This document shows, one piece after another, positions 47,695 through 57,533 of a DNA stretch of 64,000 nt. Position numbers and translations under genes: made by a program. The stretch is from JAKAIY01 sp963809385 (GTDB lineage: Bacteria > Chloroflexota > Ktedonobacteria > Ktedonobacterales > JADMIN01): positions 1 through 64,000 of the forward strand of contig CAWEJL010000006.1 in the NCBI GenBank assembly GCA_963809385.1, written 5' to 3'. The notes beneath the pieces are model-generated. The model was not told where the DNA came from. It ran no database searches and saw only the letters and a list, made by a program, of their open reading frames with translations. Every line of letters begins with the position of its first letter. The first letter of the stretch is position 1.

Positions 47695-50600
47695 CTATCC
47701 CGGCTCGTAGCCCAACTCCCGCGCCGTCTCCCGCGCTTGCTCCTCCTGGTCGCTCAGCCCCATCGCATGCCACAGCGCGATCGCCTCATCCAGCTTGGCG
47801 CGCCCCTCATCCTGACCGCGATCATACTGGAGCAGGAACGCGCCGAGGAGTTGCAGCGTCATCGCGATCTGTACGCCATCCTGCACCTCGCTGCAGCAAC
47901 CGCCAGCCCTTCCCGATATCGCGTCTCGGCCAGGGCGAGATCTCTCTCGCGCCTCGGCAAGCTGTCCTAGCGTAAAGCAGGACCACCCCCTCGCCCTGCC
48001 GGTCGCTCACCTCGCGGCGGATGGCCAGGCTCTGCGCGAAGTAGCCCTCCGCCTCCTCCAGCCGCCCGCGTTGCAGCGCGATCTGGCCCAGGCTGGACAG
48101 GACCACCCCCTCGCCCTGCCGGTCGCTCACCTCGCGGCAGATGGCCAGGCTCTGCGCGAAGTAGCCCTCCGCCTCCTCCAGCCGCCCGCGTTGCAGCGCG
48201 ATCTGGCCCAGGCTGGACAGGTCCACCCCCTCGCCCTGCCGGTCGCTCACCTCGCGGTCGATGGCCAGGCTCTGCGCGAAGTAGCCCTCCGCCTCCTCCA
48301 GCCGCCCGCGTCGCAGCGCGATCTGGCCCAGGCTGGAGAGGACCACCCCCTCGCCCTGCCGGTCGCTCACCTCGCGGCGGATGGCCAGGCTCTGCGCGAA
48401 GTAGCCCTCCGCCTCCTCCAGCCGCCCGCGTCGCAGCGCGATCTGGCCCAGGCTGGACAGGACCGCCCCCTCGCCCCGCCGGTCGCTCACCTCGCGGCAG
48501 CATGGCCAGGCTCTGCGCGAAGTAGCCCTCCGCCTCCTCCAGCCGCCCGCGTTGCAGCGCGATCTGGCCCAGGCTGGAGAGGCGCACGCCTTCGCCTTGC
48601 CGGTCTTCGATGGCGCGGCGCAGGTCGAGGTCCTGAGTGAAGATGACTTCCGCTTCATCCAGCCGTCCAGTGTTTTGCAGGATGTCACCAAGATAGCCAG
48701 TGATATTCGCCTGACGTCAGGCGATCCTCGCGTCTCGCCGGTCTGGTCCGCGACGCGGCCAGCCGCCGCCGCGCCGAGGGGGAGATAGTGGAGGCCAGCG
48801 CGCGTGCGGCCGGTGTCGCGCCAGAAGCCGCGTATGCCGTCGCAGATGCGGGCGGCGGCGCGGTCGTCGCCGTGGGCGAGCGCCCAGTCCAGCGCGCCGG
48901 TGATGTTGGCCTCGTCGGGGGTCAGGGCGACGTAGCCGGTGGGCGAGGCGTTGTTGACCGCGGCATGTAGTCGCCATACCACCCGGCGATGGCGCGCTCT
49001 ACATCCTCGCGCTGGTCATCCGTCCAGGCGGGGTCGTCCGCCACCGTGCGCTTGCCGTCGAAGAGGTCGCGGGCGTAGGCGCGCACCAGGGGATGCAGGC
49101 GCAGGCGCTCGCGGTCGGCCTTGTCGCCGCCGGGGAGGGCTTCGAGGTAGCCGCTGTCGGTGAGGCGCAGGGAGAGCAGGCGGTCCAGGCTGGCGTCGGG
49201 GTTGGGGTCGCCCAGCGCCTTCGCCAGCGCCAGCGCCGCCATGCGGCCAATGTCGCTGGTGGCGAAGGCCGCCAGCGCCGCGAAGAGCCGCCGCGCCTCG
49301 GGCGAGAGCGACGCCGCGCTCGACTCCAACACCCACAGCACGGCCTCCTCACTGTTCGCCAGCAGCAGCGCCTTGTCGGGATGGGTCTCCAGGTCGCGGG
49401 CGATGGCGGGCAGCGGGCGGCCCAGCGTGGCGGCGTTGGCGGCGGCCAGCTTGGTGGCCAGCGTGTGGCGGCCCAGGGTGGTGACGATCACACGGGCGGC
49501 GCGCTGCTCCTCGGTGGAAAGCTCGCGCCCGAAATACTGCTCGAAGAGCTCCATCGCCTCCTCCTCCGGCAGCACGTCCAGCCGCAGGGTCGCGCCCGCT
49601 GGCACGGCGGGCAGCGGCTCGCGCGAGGTGGAGAGGACGGCGACGCCCGCGGCGCGCAGCGGGTTGATGATCTGTCCGGCGGGCAGGTCGCGCTCGACGT
49701 TGTCGAGGATCACCAGCGCGCGCTTGCCCGCCAGGATGTTCGCCGCCGCATCGCCTAGCTCCGCCGGGTCGTCGCTCTCCGGCTCCTTGCGGCCATCGGT
49801 GAAGCGGCCCAGCGCCTTGCGCAGCAGCGCCCGCGCCGCCTCCGGCCCGCGCTGCTCGCGGCAGTCCACCACCGCGATGCCGTCGGGGAAGTCGCGCTGG
49901 CCCATCAGCCGCCGCGCCACCTCGGTCGCCAGCGCGGTCTTGCCGACGCCGCCCATGCCGTTGGTGGCGGCCACGTTGGCCTGACGGCCCGCGCCCGCGC
50001 CGGTCAGTAGCCCGATCACCTGCTCGACGGCCTTCGCGCGCCCGATGAAGCGCTCCAGCGGCGGCAGCAGCGCCAGATCGAACGGCGGCCCAGATAGCTC
50101 CAGCGGCCGCTCGCGTGGGTGCGGGTGTCGCGGACAGCGCTGTTCAGCGCGTCCCATGCGCGCTGGCCTTCGGGCCAGCCTTCCGCGCGCCAGCCGGTGA
50201 AGTCTATGCGCTGGATCAGGTTGAGCCAGAGCGGCGATTCACACGTCTCGCGCAGGATAGGAACGACCACCAGCCCGGCCTCGATGTTGGGGTTGATGTT
50301 CTTGCGGCTCCACGCCAGCCCAAGCTCTTCGGCCACCCAGGGCGACGCCATCGCGGCGGGCGAGAGGATCACCACGAACACATCGGCGGCTTGCAACGCC
50401 CGCTGAATCTCGTCCTGCCAGTTGGCGCCGTGCGCGATGCCATCCGCCCACAAGCCGTCCGGCCCGGGCCGCCCCTGCGAGTCGTACCAGATGTCGCAGT
50501 CCGGCTCCCAGCGCCGCGCGCAGCCGCTCCACCAGTTGCGCGCCAAAGTCGTTGTCCTGGCTGGAGTGGCTGATGAAGACGCGGCGACGGGTGGGGGTGG

Positions 50601-51084
50601 CCTCACCCCCTGCCCCCTCTCCCTGCGGGGCGAGGGGATGCGCGGCGGGCAGAGGGGCGGTGGGTAGAGGGGCTGGCGCGGGCGGGGCCACTGGCGCCTG
50701 CTCCACTGGCGCGACGGGAGGCGCGACAGGCGCGGCGAGTTCTGGCGCGCTGGGCGGCTTAGCCGGTGACTTTACGGCTAGCGGCGCGAGCGGTGGCTTG
50801 GCTGGCGGTTTGGCGAGCGGCGGGGAGATGGTCAGGGCGAGCAGGATGACGGCGGCCACTACCGCCACCGCCGCCAGCGCCCAGCCAGCCAGCGCCGCGA
50901 GGTCGGGCGGCAGCGGCAGGCCGGGCGGCGTCACCAGGTGGGTGAGCAGATCGCCCAGCGGCGGCGGCGCGGCCCCCTGGAGGTATGGCGCGGCGTTCAG
51001 CGCCAGCAGCGCCAGCCAGCCCGCCACCAGCAGCCAGCCTCCACACAAGCCCACCCAATAGGCGGGTCCACGGCGCGACGCCAC
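47695..51084 (-). CDS. Membrane-anchored TIR / NB-ARC / TPR protein (NLR-like), several frame breaks
   Basis: One protein of about 1,120 residues. GTG 51084 follows AAGGAG. Order: two membrane helices ('WVGLCGGWLLVAGWLALLAL', 'AVAVVAAVILLALTI'); an Ala/Pro linker; a TIR domain ('RRRVFISHSSQDNDFGAQL', 'AADVFVVILSPAAM', 'SPWVAEELGLAWS' with the Glu in the place of the NADase residue); NB-ARC ('NGMGGVGKTALATEVARR', 'RALVILDNVE', 'LHPLVRAYARDL'); then six or so TPRs of 40 residues ('LSSLGQIALQRGRLEEAEGY'); and a helical end at 47695. Frames change near 50510, 50120, 48965, 48700, 48490 and 47960. By family analogy it would sense a foreign product by the TPRs and trigger the TIR. Anti-phage function is inference. 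Confidence 0.82.
47980..48580 (-). repeat. Five near-identical 120-bp tandem repeats coding for TPRs
   Basis: Copies begin about every 120 bases (47980, 48100, 48220, 48340, 48460) and differ at only a few positions each; a diverged sixth follows to 48700. The fifth has one extra base near 48499. Each encodes one 40-residue TPR. Confidence 0.92.
50603..50640. repeat. C-rich dispersed repeat (family 2) inside the TIR gene linker
   Basis: CCTCACCCCCTGCCCCCTCT...GGGGCGAGGGG lies in frame within the Ala/Pro linker before the TIR domain, coding 'HPLAPQGEGAGGEA'. Confidence 0.65.
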
Positions 51085-51224
51085 GGGACGTCTCCTTCGC
51101 TACGACCGCCACAACGCCAGATGTTCCACGGAGCGTAGAGCGAGTATCCAGCGCCAGTATCGCAGGAAGCGGACGGGGGCGCAAGGGCAGCAAGGGACAG
51201 CCATCGTGGCGCTTTCCTTTTTCA

Positions 51225-52124
51225 TCAATGAATGAGGCGCGGCTTGACCTCAATGAACAGCAGGACAATGACGACAATCATCGCGCCGATCACGTACCAG
51301 GTGTAGTCGCCAAAGTCGCGCGCTTGCCCCTCCGTGATCACGGCCAGGAGGGCGACGAAGAGCGCGCCTCGGTAGACGCCCCGGACGCGCGTGAACAGGC
51401 GTTTCGCGACGGCGCGCGGTGAGAATGGTCGCGGCCCCACAAACGCGACATACGCCAGGAAGGGGAAAAACGTCGCGAGGAACGTCGCGGCCAGTGAGAG
51501 CGGCACGGAGAGGTTGATCCAGGTGGTAACTTCCGCGACGGTGACGAGTGGCAGGACGAGCAGGATGAAGCCAGACGAGATCAGCGCGCGAAACGACCCC
51601 ACGATCGCGGCCCCGCCGGTCAGTACGCGGGCGCTCTCTGGCGCATCGCCCGAAGGTGGCGAGGGTGGCGCTGACGGCGCCTCCGCTAGGCCGCCGAGCG
51701 TACTGGGGAACGATGTGCGGACGTCTGTCACCGGATCAATCGGCGCGGCGCGGAGCCAGCGCAAGGCGCCCTTTATCAGCCCACTTGTCCACTCATAGAG
51801 CCGCCCGAAGATGAAGCGCCAGGCCACATAGATCAGAAACAGGTAACAGGCGAGGAAGCCGAGCAGAAAGGCGAGGAGTAAGATTTTCCGCCCGATCGTC
51901 GGGGCGCCGGAACCACCGAAGATATCAGGCAACGTGACACCGGCGGCTGTCGCGCCCGCCTTCACGGCCAGGTAGGCGACATAGATGATGAGAAGCGCGC
52001 TTCCTCCCGCGCCAATGACCATGAACACGCCCTGCGCCACCTGATCCACGATCGTGAATATCAGCGTGCCTATCACACGCAGCGTGATCGCTAGCCAGTT
52101 ATTTTGTCGCGCTTGTCCGTTCAT
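51225..52124 (-). CDS. Hypothetical membrane protein upstream of the TIR gene
   Basis: 299 residues with about seven predicted membrane helices ('ALLIIYVAYLAVKAGATAAG', 'ILLLAFLLGFLACYLFLIYV', 'SGFILLVLPLVTVAEVTTWI', 'YVIGAMIVVIVLLFIEV') and a Pro/Ser/Ala-rich inside loop. ATG 52124 is preceded by GGGGAG. It ends 140 bases before the TIR/NB-ARC/TPR gene on the same strand, so both could share a transcript. No family recognised. Confidence 0.7.
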   Translation of the reverse strand: MNGQARQNNWLAITLRVIGTLIFTIVDQVAQGVFMVIGAGGSALLIIYVAYLAVKAGATAAGVTLPDIFGGSGAPTIGRKILLLAFLLGFLACYLFLIYVAWRFIFGRLYEWTSGLIKGALRWLRAAPIDPVTDVRTSFPSTLGGLAEAPSAPPSPPSGDAPESARVLTGGAAIVGSFRALISSGFILLVLPLVTVAEVTTWINLSVPLSLAATFLATFFPFLAYVAFVGPRPFSPRAVAKRLFTRVRGVYRGALFVALLAVITEGQARDFGDYTWYVIGAMIVVIVLLFIEVKPRLIH

Positions 52125-52354
52125 TCGCTCGCGCTCCCCACTCTGAAAACGACTGGAAATGTTACGATTCCTGGCGCACGCCAGTGTAGCATGTAGCCAG
52201 AATTCACCGCAAGGATGGGGCGCAGAGCGTCTCGCGTTTGCCGCCACCCATCATGTCATGCTACACTTTATGAAGCGTCGCGCACGCGCCATCCAGGCGC
52301 GGCGCGACGCGCGAACGGCAGCATTTTCCTTCAGGACAAAGGTTGGATACATCG

Positions 52355-52940
52355 GTGAGTGACGCGACATTCCGTATTTTGGGCATCGGGGGCAGCCTGC
52401 GCACAGGCTCCTACAATCACGGCCTGCTGGTGGCGGCCCAGGAGCTGGCGCCCGCTGGCGTCGTGGTCGAGATCGCCGATATCGCCGGCGTCCCGCTCTA
52501 CAACGACGAGCTGAACGTGGACGGCGGGCCAGAGCCAGTGCGCGAGCTCAAGCGGCGCATGCGCGCGGCGGACGCGCTGCTCTTCGCGGTCCCGGAGTAT
52601 AACTACAGCATGACCGGCGTGCAGAAGAATCTGATAGACTGGGCTTCGCGCCCGATGGATTCCACGCCGCTGCGCCGCAAGCCGGTGGCGCTGATGGGCG
52701 CGGGCGGCATGTATGGCACGGTGCGCGCGCAGATCGCGCTGCGGCAGGTCCTCGACGCCCACAGCCTGGTCATGCACATGCCGGAGCTACACATCGCCCG
52801 CGCCGGCGAGCATTTCGACGCCGACGGGGCGCCTGACCGACGAGGTTACGCGGCAGCGGCTGCGGGCGCACATCGAGGCGCTGGTCGCCTGGGCCGAGCA
52901 GGTCAGCCCGCGCCAGACCGCCGAAGAGGCGGCCAGCTAG
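52355..52940 (+). CDS. NAD(P)H-dependent FMN reductase (one frame break)
   Basis: About 195 residues. 'FRILGIGGSLRTGSYNHGLL' is the FMN phosphate loop of this flavodoxin-like family, and 'FAVPEYNYSMTGVQKNLIDW' holds the conserved 'PEYN'. A GGGG run near 52828 shifts the frame; the correct end 'RLTDEVTRQRLRAHIEALVA' continues in the neighbouring frame to 52940. Without that correction the open frame runs falsely into the next gene. GTG 52355 or TTG 52343 may be the start. The enzyme reduces FMN, quinones or azo compounds. Confidence 0.85.
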
Positions 52941-52975
52941 GGCGCGCCGAAGACAACCCAGTATGGAGAACGCGA

Positions 52976-54136
52976 ATGACGCATAAGCTGGCCGCGGTGG
53001 GCGCGGTGGCGCTGATCCTGATCATCCTCTGGGACATCTTCGAGACGATCGTCTTGCCGCGCCGCATCAACCGGCAACTGCGCGTCGCCGCCCTCGTCTA
53101 CGGCTCCACCTGGACGCCCTGGGCGGCGATGGGGCGCATGTTCTTCAGCAAGCGCGAGGGACGGCGCGAGACATTCCTCAGCCTCTACGGGCCGCTCGCC
53201 CTGCTCTTCCTGCTGTTCGTCTGGGTGAGCGGGCTGATCGTTGGGTTCGCGACCATCCAGTGGTCGCTGGGCTCGCGGCTGATCGCGCCCAGCGGACATG
53301 TCAGCTTCTTCACCGACCTCTACATGAGCGGGACGACGTTCTTCACGCTGGGGCTGGGCGATGTCATCCCCTCGGAGGCCATGTCGCGCACGGTGACGGT
53401 GATCGAGGCAGGCTGCGGCTTCGGCGTGCTGGCGCTGGTGATTGGCTATCTGCCGGTGCTGTATCAGGCGTTCTCGCGGCGCGAGGTGGCGATCTCGCTG
53501 CTGGACGCGCGGGCCGGGTCGCCGCCGAGCGCGGTCGAGATGCTGCGGCGGCATATGCGCGACTACGGCGTCCAGACGCTCAACGACCAGCTTCGCGTCT
53601 GGGAGACGTGGGCGGCGGAGCTGATGGAGAGCCAGCTCTCGTATCCCTCGCTGGGCTACTTCCGCTCCCAGCACGAGCATCAGTCGTGGCTGGCGGGACT
53701 GACGACGATCCTCGATGTCTGCGCGCTGATCATCACCGGCGTGGACAACATCCCGCCGCAGCAGGCGCGGCTGACGTTCGCCATGGCGCGCCACGCGGCG
53801 GTGGACCTCAGCCAGGTGGCGTACACGAAACCCGACATGCACTGCCATGTGCGCCTGCCAGCGGAGGATGTGGCGCGGCTGCGCGCGCTGCTGGCGGAGG
53901 CGGGCGCGCCGCTGCGCGAGGGGCCGGAGGCGGAGGCGCGGCTGAACGAATTGCGGCTGCTCTACGAGCCCTACGTCTTCGCCCTCTCGCACCGCCTGCT
54001 GATGACGCTGCCGCCGTGGCTCCCCGGCGACCATGCGCTCGACGCCTGGCGCGCCAGCCCGTGGGAGCTAGCCCCCGCGTCCGTCCAGGAAGCCAAGGCG
54101 CTCAAGGCCCACGCGCTGGAACATGATAAAGCCTGA
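52976..54136 (+). CDS. K+ channel-like membrane protein (Ion_trans_2 pore)
   Basis: 386 residues. Helices 'AAVGAVALILIILWDIFETI', 'LALLFLLFVWVSGLIVGF' and 'GCGFGVLALVIGYLPVLYQ' surround a pore loop 'TTFFTLGLGDVIPSEA'. The filter TLGLGD departs from the canonical TVGYGD, so K+ selectivity is uncertain. The C-terminal 230 residues are soluble and helical. ATG 52976 follows a GGAGAA site. It probably carries ions under the control of the soluble part. Confidence 0.82.
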   Translation: MTHKLAAVGAVALILIILWDIFETIVLPRRINRQLRVAALVYGSTWTPWAAMGRMFFSKREGRRETFLSLYGPLALLFLLFVWVSGLIVGFATIQWSLGSRLIAPSGHVSFFTDLYMSGTTFFTLGLGDVIPSEAMSRTVTVIEAGCGFGVLALVIGYLPVLYQAFSRREVAISLLDARAGSPPSAVEMLRRHMRDYGVQTLNDQLRVWETWAAELMESQLSYPSLGYFRSQHEHQSWLAGLTTILDVCALIITGVDNIPPQQARLTFAMARHAAVDLSQVAYTKPDMHCHVRLPAEDVARLRALLAEAGAPLREGPEAEARLNELRLLYEPYVFALSHRLLMTLPPWLPGDHALDAWRASPWELAPASVQEAKALKAHALEHDKA

Positions 54137-54380
54137 TTGGGACGCACCGCCACGAGCGGCGAACCTTCCCCTTCCGTTTCACGCCCAGGCAGCCAGAACG
54201 CTTCGAGAGTGATGCCGCGTTCGCCCAGGACGCTGGAGAAAGCGCAATGCGAGCCTCCGCGCGTGAGGGGCCGGGCATGACTCCAGTACAGTGGCCAAGA
54301 TAAAAACTGGCGCCACGGGCGTTCCGCTGGCAGGCAAGTGGTATGCGTGGCATGCCCTACGTGTGATCGGGAGGACGGTT

Positions 54381-55079
54381 ATGACTGGACGCATGATCGA
54401 GTTCGACGCCGGCGGATCGCCCGCGCCGGGCTATCTGGCGACGCCAGGCGCCGGAGTGGGGCCAGGGGTCGTCGTGCTGCATGAGTGGTGGGGGCTGACG
54501 GAGACGTTTCAGCAGGTCTGCGACCGGCTCGCGGAGGTGGGCTTCGTGGCGCTCGCCCCTGACCTCTACCACGGCAAGACGGCCACCACCGTCGAGGAGG
54601 CGGAGGCGTTAGCCTCGGCGCTGGATCGGGAGGTGGAGCGGTGGCGCGGCGACATTACGGGCGCGCTGCGGTTCTTGCGCCAACACGGCGCTACCAGCCC
54701 GGCGGACGGGCGCGGCGCGTTCGGCTTTGTCGCGTTCTCGCTGGGTGGCGCCTACGCGCTCGATATGTCCATCAATCTGCCCGATGAGATCGCCGCCGTC
54801 GCCACCTTTTACGCCACGTACCCCGGTCTGGACTACAGCGACGCGAAGGCTTCCTACCTTTGCCACTTTGCCGAGCATGACCCCTATGAGCCGGCGGAGT
54901 CGGCTGCGGAGATGAGGCGGGCGCTCCAGGAGGCGGGGAGGCCGTTCACCTTCTACACGTATCCCGGGACCAAACACTGGTTCTTCGGGGCCAATCGCCC
55001 GGACGCCTACGATGCCGCCGCCGCTGCCCTGGCGTGGGAGCGAACCGTCGCCTTCCTGAACGCCGAGTTGCGAGGATAG
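54381..55079 (+). CDS. Dienelactone hydrolase family alpha/beta hydrolase
   Basis: About 232 residues. The DLH pattern is clear: 'GVVVLHEWWGLTETFQQVCD', nucleophile elbow 'GFVAFSLGGAYA', acid in 'FAEHDPYEP', and His in 'YPGTKHWFFG'. The nucleophile is Ser where classical dienelactone hydrolases have Cys. ATG 54381 has GGGAGG six bases upstream. Followed by a DinB gene 22 bases on, so probably one transcript. Substrate unknown. Confidence 0.88.
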   Translation: MTGRMIEFDAGGSPAPGYLATPGAGVGPGVVVLHEWWGLTETFQQVCDRLAEVGFVALAPDLYHGKTATTVEEAEALASALDREVERWRGDITGALRFLRQHGATSPADGRGAFGFVAFSLGGAYALDMSINLPDEIAAVATFYATYPGLDYSDAKASYLCHFAEHDPYEPAESAAEMRRALQEAGRPFTFYTYPGTKHWFFGANRPDAYDAAAAALAWERTVAFLNAELRG

Positions 55080-55101
55080 TGTCACCTGTGGAGGAGCGCA
55101 T

Positions 55102-55653
55102 ATGGACAGCTTGTGGCGCACCATGTTGTGGAAGCAGTTCGGCGCGGCGATTGATATGCTCGACAACGCCATGGTAGCCTGCCCCGATTCCCTCTGGCGC
55201 CAGCCCGTTTGGCCTGACCCGTCCGTCCCGTCGGAGCGCGCGGAGTTCTGGTATGTCGCCTATCACGCGCTATTCTGGCTCGACCTGTACCTCTTCGGGG
55301 CTGAGGAAGGCTTCGCTCCCCCGGCGCCCTATGCCCTGGTGGAGCAGGACGACGCCGCTGGCCCATTCCCCGCCCAGCCCTATTCCAAAGATGAGCTGCG
55401 CGCCTATCTCGCCTATGCGCGCCAGAAATGCCGCGCCACTATCGGGACGCTGACGGACGAGCGGGCGCGCCAGCCCGTCAGCTTCGGCTGGATGGAAGAA
55501 GGCGAGATCGTTAGCTACGCCGAGCTCCAGCTTTACAGCATGCGCCATATCCAGGGACATGCGGCCGAGCTGAGCCTCTTGCTCGGACAACATGGCGTCC
55601 AGACTGAGTACGACTGGGCGACACGCGCGAAGGATGATCTCGGCGGCGACTAG
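55102..55653 (+). CDS. DinB-like four-helix metal-binding protein
   Basis: 183 residues, all helical. The metal ligands of the DinB/YfiT superfamily fit 'VAYHALFWLDLYLFG' and 'MRHIQGHAAELSLLLGQ'. Members act as thiol-dependent transferases or stress proteins. Located just after the hydrolase gene on the same strand. Confidence 0.85.
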   Translation: MDSLWRTMLWKQFGAAIDMLDNAMVACPDSLWRQPVWPDPSVPSERAEFWYVAYHALFWLDLYLFGAEEGFAPPAPYALVEQDDAAGPFPAQPYSKDELRAYLAYARQKCRATIGTLTDERARQPVSFGWMEEGEIVSYAELQLYSMRHIQGHAAELSLLLGQHGVQTEYDWATRAKDDLGGD

Positions 55654-55735
55654 AGCTTCGTCGGGCCTGAGAGCGTGTTTTGCAGCGCAGAGCGGGGCCG
55701 CTACCGCCAAGCGCGACAAGAAACGGAGAGCGTCA

Positions 55736-56236
55736 GTGACACGGAAACGGCAGTATTCGGCCGTCATCGACCTGCCGAATGATCGCGAGCTTGTGATCAC
55801 GCGGGCGTTCGACGCCCCGATCGCCCGCGTCTTCGACGTCTTCACGACACGGGACCGGGCCGAGATGGCGCGCTTCGAAGGGGAGGAGCTGACGGTCTGC
55901 GAGATCGACCTGCGTGTCGGAGGGACCTATCACCAGGTCTTCGTGGGCGACGACGGGACCGCGGGGTCGTTTCATGGCTCCTTCTTGGAGATCGAGCCGC
56001 CGACCCGGGTCGTCGCCACCTGGCTCTACGACGGGTGGCCCGATGCGGAGGCGGTCGAGTCGATCGAACTGCACGAGACGCAGGGTGTGACGACGCTGAC
56101 GTATCGGCTCGCGTTCCGCGACCAGGTCGGCCGCGCCCCCTTGCCCAAAATCGCGAATGGCATTGTGGCGAACTTCGACAAGGTGGAAGATCTCTTGAGC
56201 TCCCGGCGCGATCCCCCAGGAACGGTCTCGGAGTAA
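55736..56236 (+). CDS. SRPBCC / AHSA1-family protein
   Basis: 166 residues starting at GTG 55736 with GGAG upstream. 'LVITRAFDAPIARVFDVFT' and 'EIDLRVGGTYHQVFVG' are typical of AHSA1-like START-fold proteins, often placed with small stress genes. Third in a run with the hydrolase and DinB genes. Ligand unknown. Confidence 0.85.
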   Translation: MTRKRQYSAVIDLPNDRELVITRAFDAPIARVFDVFTTRDRAEMARFEGEELTVCEIDLRVGGTYHQVFVGDDGTAGSFHGSFLEIEPPTRVVATWLYDGWPDAEAVESIELHETQGVTTLTYRLAFRDQVGRAPLPKIANGIVANFDKVEDLLSSRRDPPGTVSE

Positions 56237-56660
56237 TGGCGGGTCTCGTCGGCTGCACTGCTTGGTGTACAGAGATGGGCCAGCGGGCGATCCGCGGTGT
56301 GTGAACGCCCTCAACGAATCCGCCCGATGGCCCTGGGTACGCCGCTCACCCACTGCCGCCGCAGATGCGGGTCAGTGAGGAGCCGTAACCATGGTTGCGT
56401 TGTCGACGATCGCTGACGCGCTCACCCATTGACGCTTAGGCGCCTCGTAGGCACGGTCTCCGAAGTGCGACCGCACAGCCGGAGAGCTCATGCATTCCCG
56501 CTTCAGCCCGCATCCGACCGTTCGATGAGCACGGCCACACACGAAACACGCAACGCACGAACACAAGCCATTTCGCCTGGGTGGCGCCCTCTAACCGATC
56601 GATTCGTCAGACAGACCCTGGGCGCTGGCGTAGAGCCCGCGCGACACGATGGAGGGATCT
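56237..56660. other. Gene-free stretch
   Basis: No convincing gene, hairpin cluster or RNA seen; only the leader and Shine-Dalgarno site of the next gene at its end. Confidence 0.5.
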
Positions 56661-57497
56661 ATGCGCTTCGCGATCAATGTTCCCAACTTCGGCGCGATTG
56701 GCGACGCCCGCGCGCTGGCGGAGCTGGCGCATGAGGCGGAGGACGCGGGGTGGGATGGCTTCTTCCTGTGGGACCACATCGGCGCAAGCTGGGGCGAGAG
56801 CCGCTTCGCCGATCCGTGGCTGGCGCTGACGGCGATCGCGCTGGCCACCAGCCGCATCACGCTGGGGCCAATCGTCACGCCGCTGCCGCGCCGGCGGCCG
56901 TGGAAGGTGGCGCGCGAGGCGGTGACGCTCGATCATCTCTCTCACGGGCGGCTCGTCCTGGGTGTGGGCATCGGCAGCGACTCCGGCCAGGAGTACAGCG
57001 CCTACGGTGAGTCGCCCGACGACCGCCCGCATGGCGAGATGCTGGATGAGGCGCTGGACATCCTGACGGGCCTGTGGACGGGCGAGCCGTTCAGCTACGA
57101 GGGCGCGCACTACCACATCAAGGATGTGCGCTACCTGCCCACGCCGGTCCAGCGCCCGCGCATCCCCATCTGGGTGGCGGCGGTCTGGCCGCACAAGAAG
57201 CCGTTCCGCCGCGCCGCGCGCTGGGATGGCCTCTGCCCGCTGGCGGATAACCGCCTGATGACGCCCGACGAGCTACGCGAGGCGCTGGCGTTCACGCTGC
57301 CGCTGCGCCAGGACGCCAGCGCGCCGTTCGATGCGCTGGCGTCGGGCAATACCACTGGCGTGGACCGCGACGCGGACGCCGCCACCATCGCCGCATGGGA
57401 GGCCGCCGGGGCCACCTGGTGGCAGGAGGGCTGGATGCCCGACGATGATGTGGACGTGATCCGCGCGCGTATCCGTCTGGGGCCGCCGCGCGCCTGA
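56661..57497 (+). CDS. LLM-class flavin-dependent oxidoreductase
   Basis: 278 residues of the luciferase-like TIM-barrel family: 'AEDAGWDGFFLWDHIG', 'SRITLGPIVTPLPRR', 'LSHGRLVLGVGIGSD', 'QRPRIPIWVAAVWPHKK'. ATG 56661 is preceded by GGAGGG. Shorter than many F420-dependent members; F420 or FMN use cannot be told. Monocistronic, convergent with the dehydrogenase gene. Confidence 0.88.
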   Translation: MRFAINVPNFGAIGDARALAELAHEAEDAGWDGFFLWDHIGASWGESRFADPWLALTAIALATSRITLGPIVTPLPRRRPWKVAREAVTLDHLSHGRLVLGVGIGSDSGQEYSAYGESPDDRPHGEMLDEALDILTGLWTGEPFSYEGAHYHIKDVRYLPTPVQRPRIPIWVAAVWPHKKPFRRAARWDGLCPLADNRLMTPDELREALAFTLPLRQDASAPFDALASGNTTGVDRDADAATIAAWEAAGATWWQEGWMPDDDVDVIRARIRLGPPRA

Positions 57498-57533
57498 GCG
57501 GCGCCGGGTGAGCGTCAGGCGCGCGGCGGGCTA

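Noticed and set aside
47980..48580. CRISPR-like array
   Set aside because: Repeats are contiguous 120-bp units without spacers and code for TPRs.
52343..54136. Single 597-codon gene fusing FMN reductase to a K+ channel
   Set aside because: The join region (about 52830-52975) is out of frame for the reductase, whose true end lies in the next frame; the channel has its own start and Shine-Dalgarno site.
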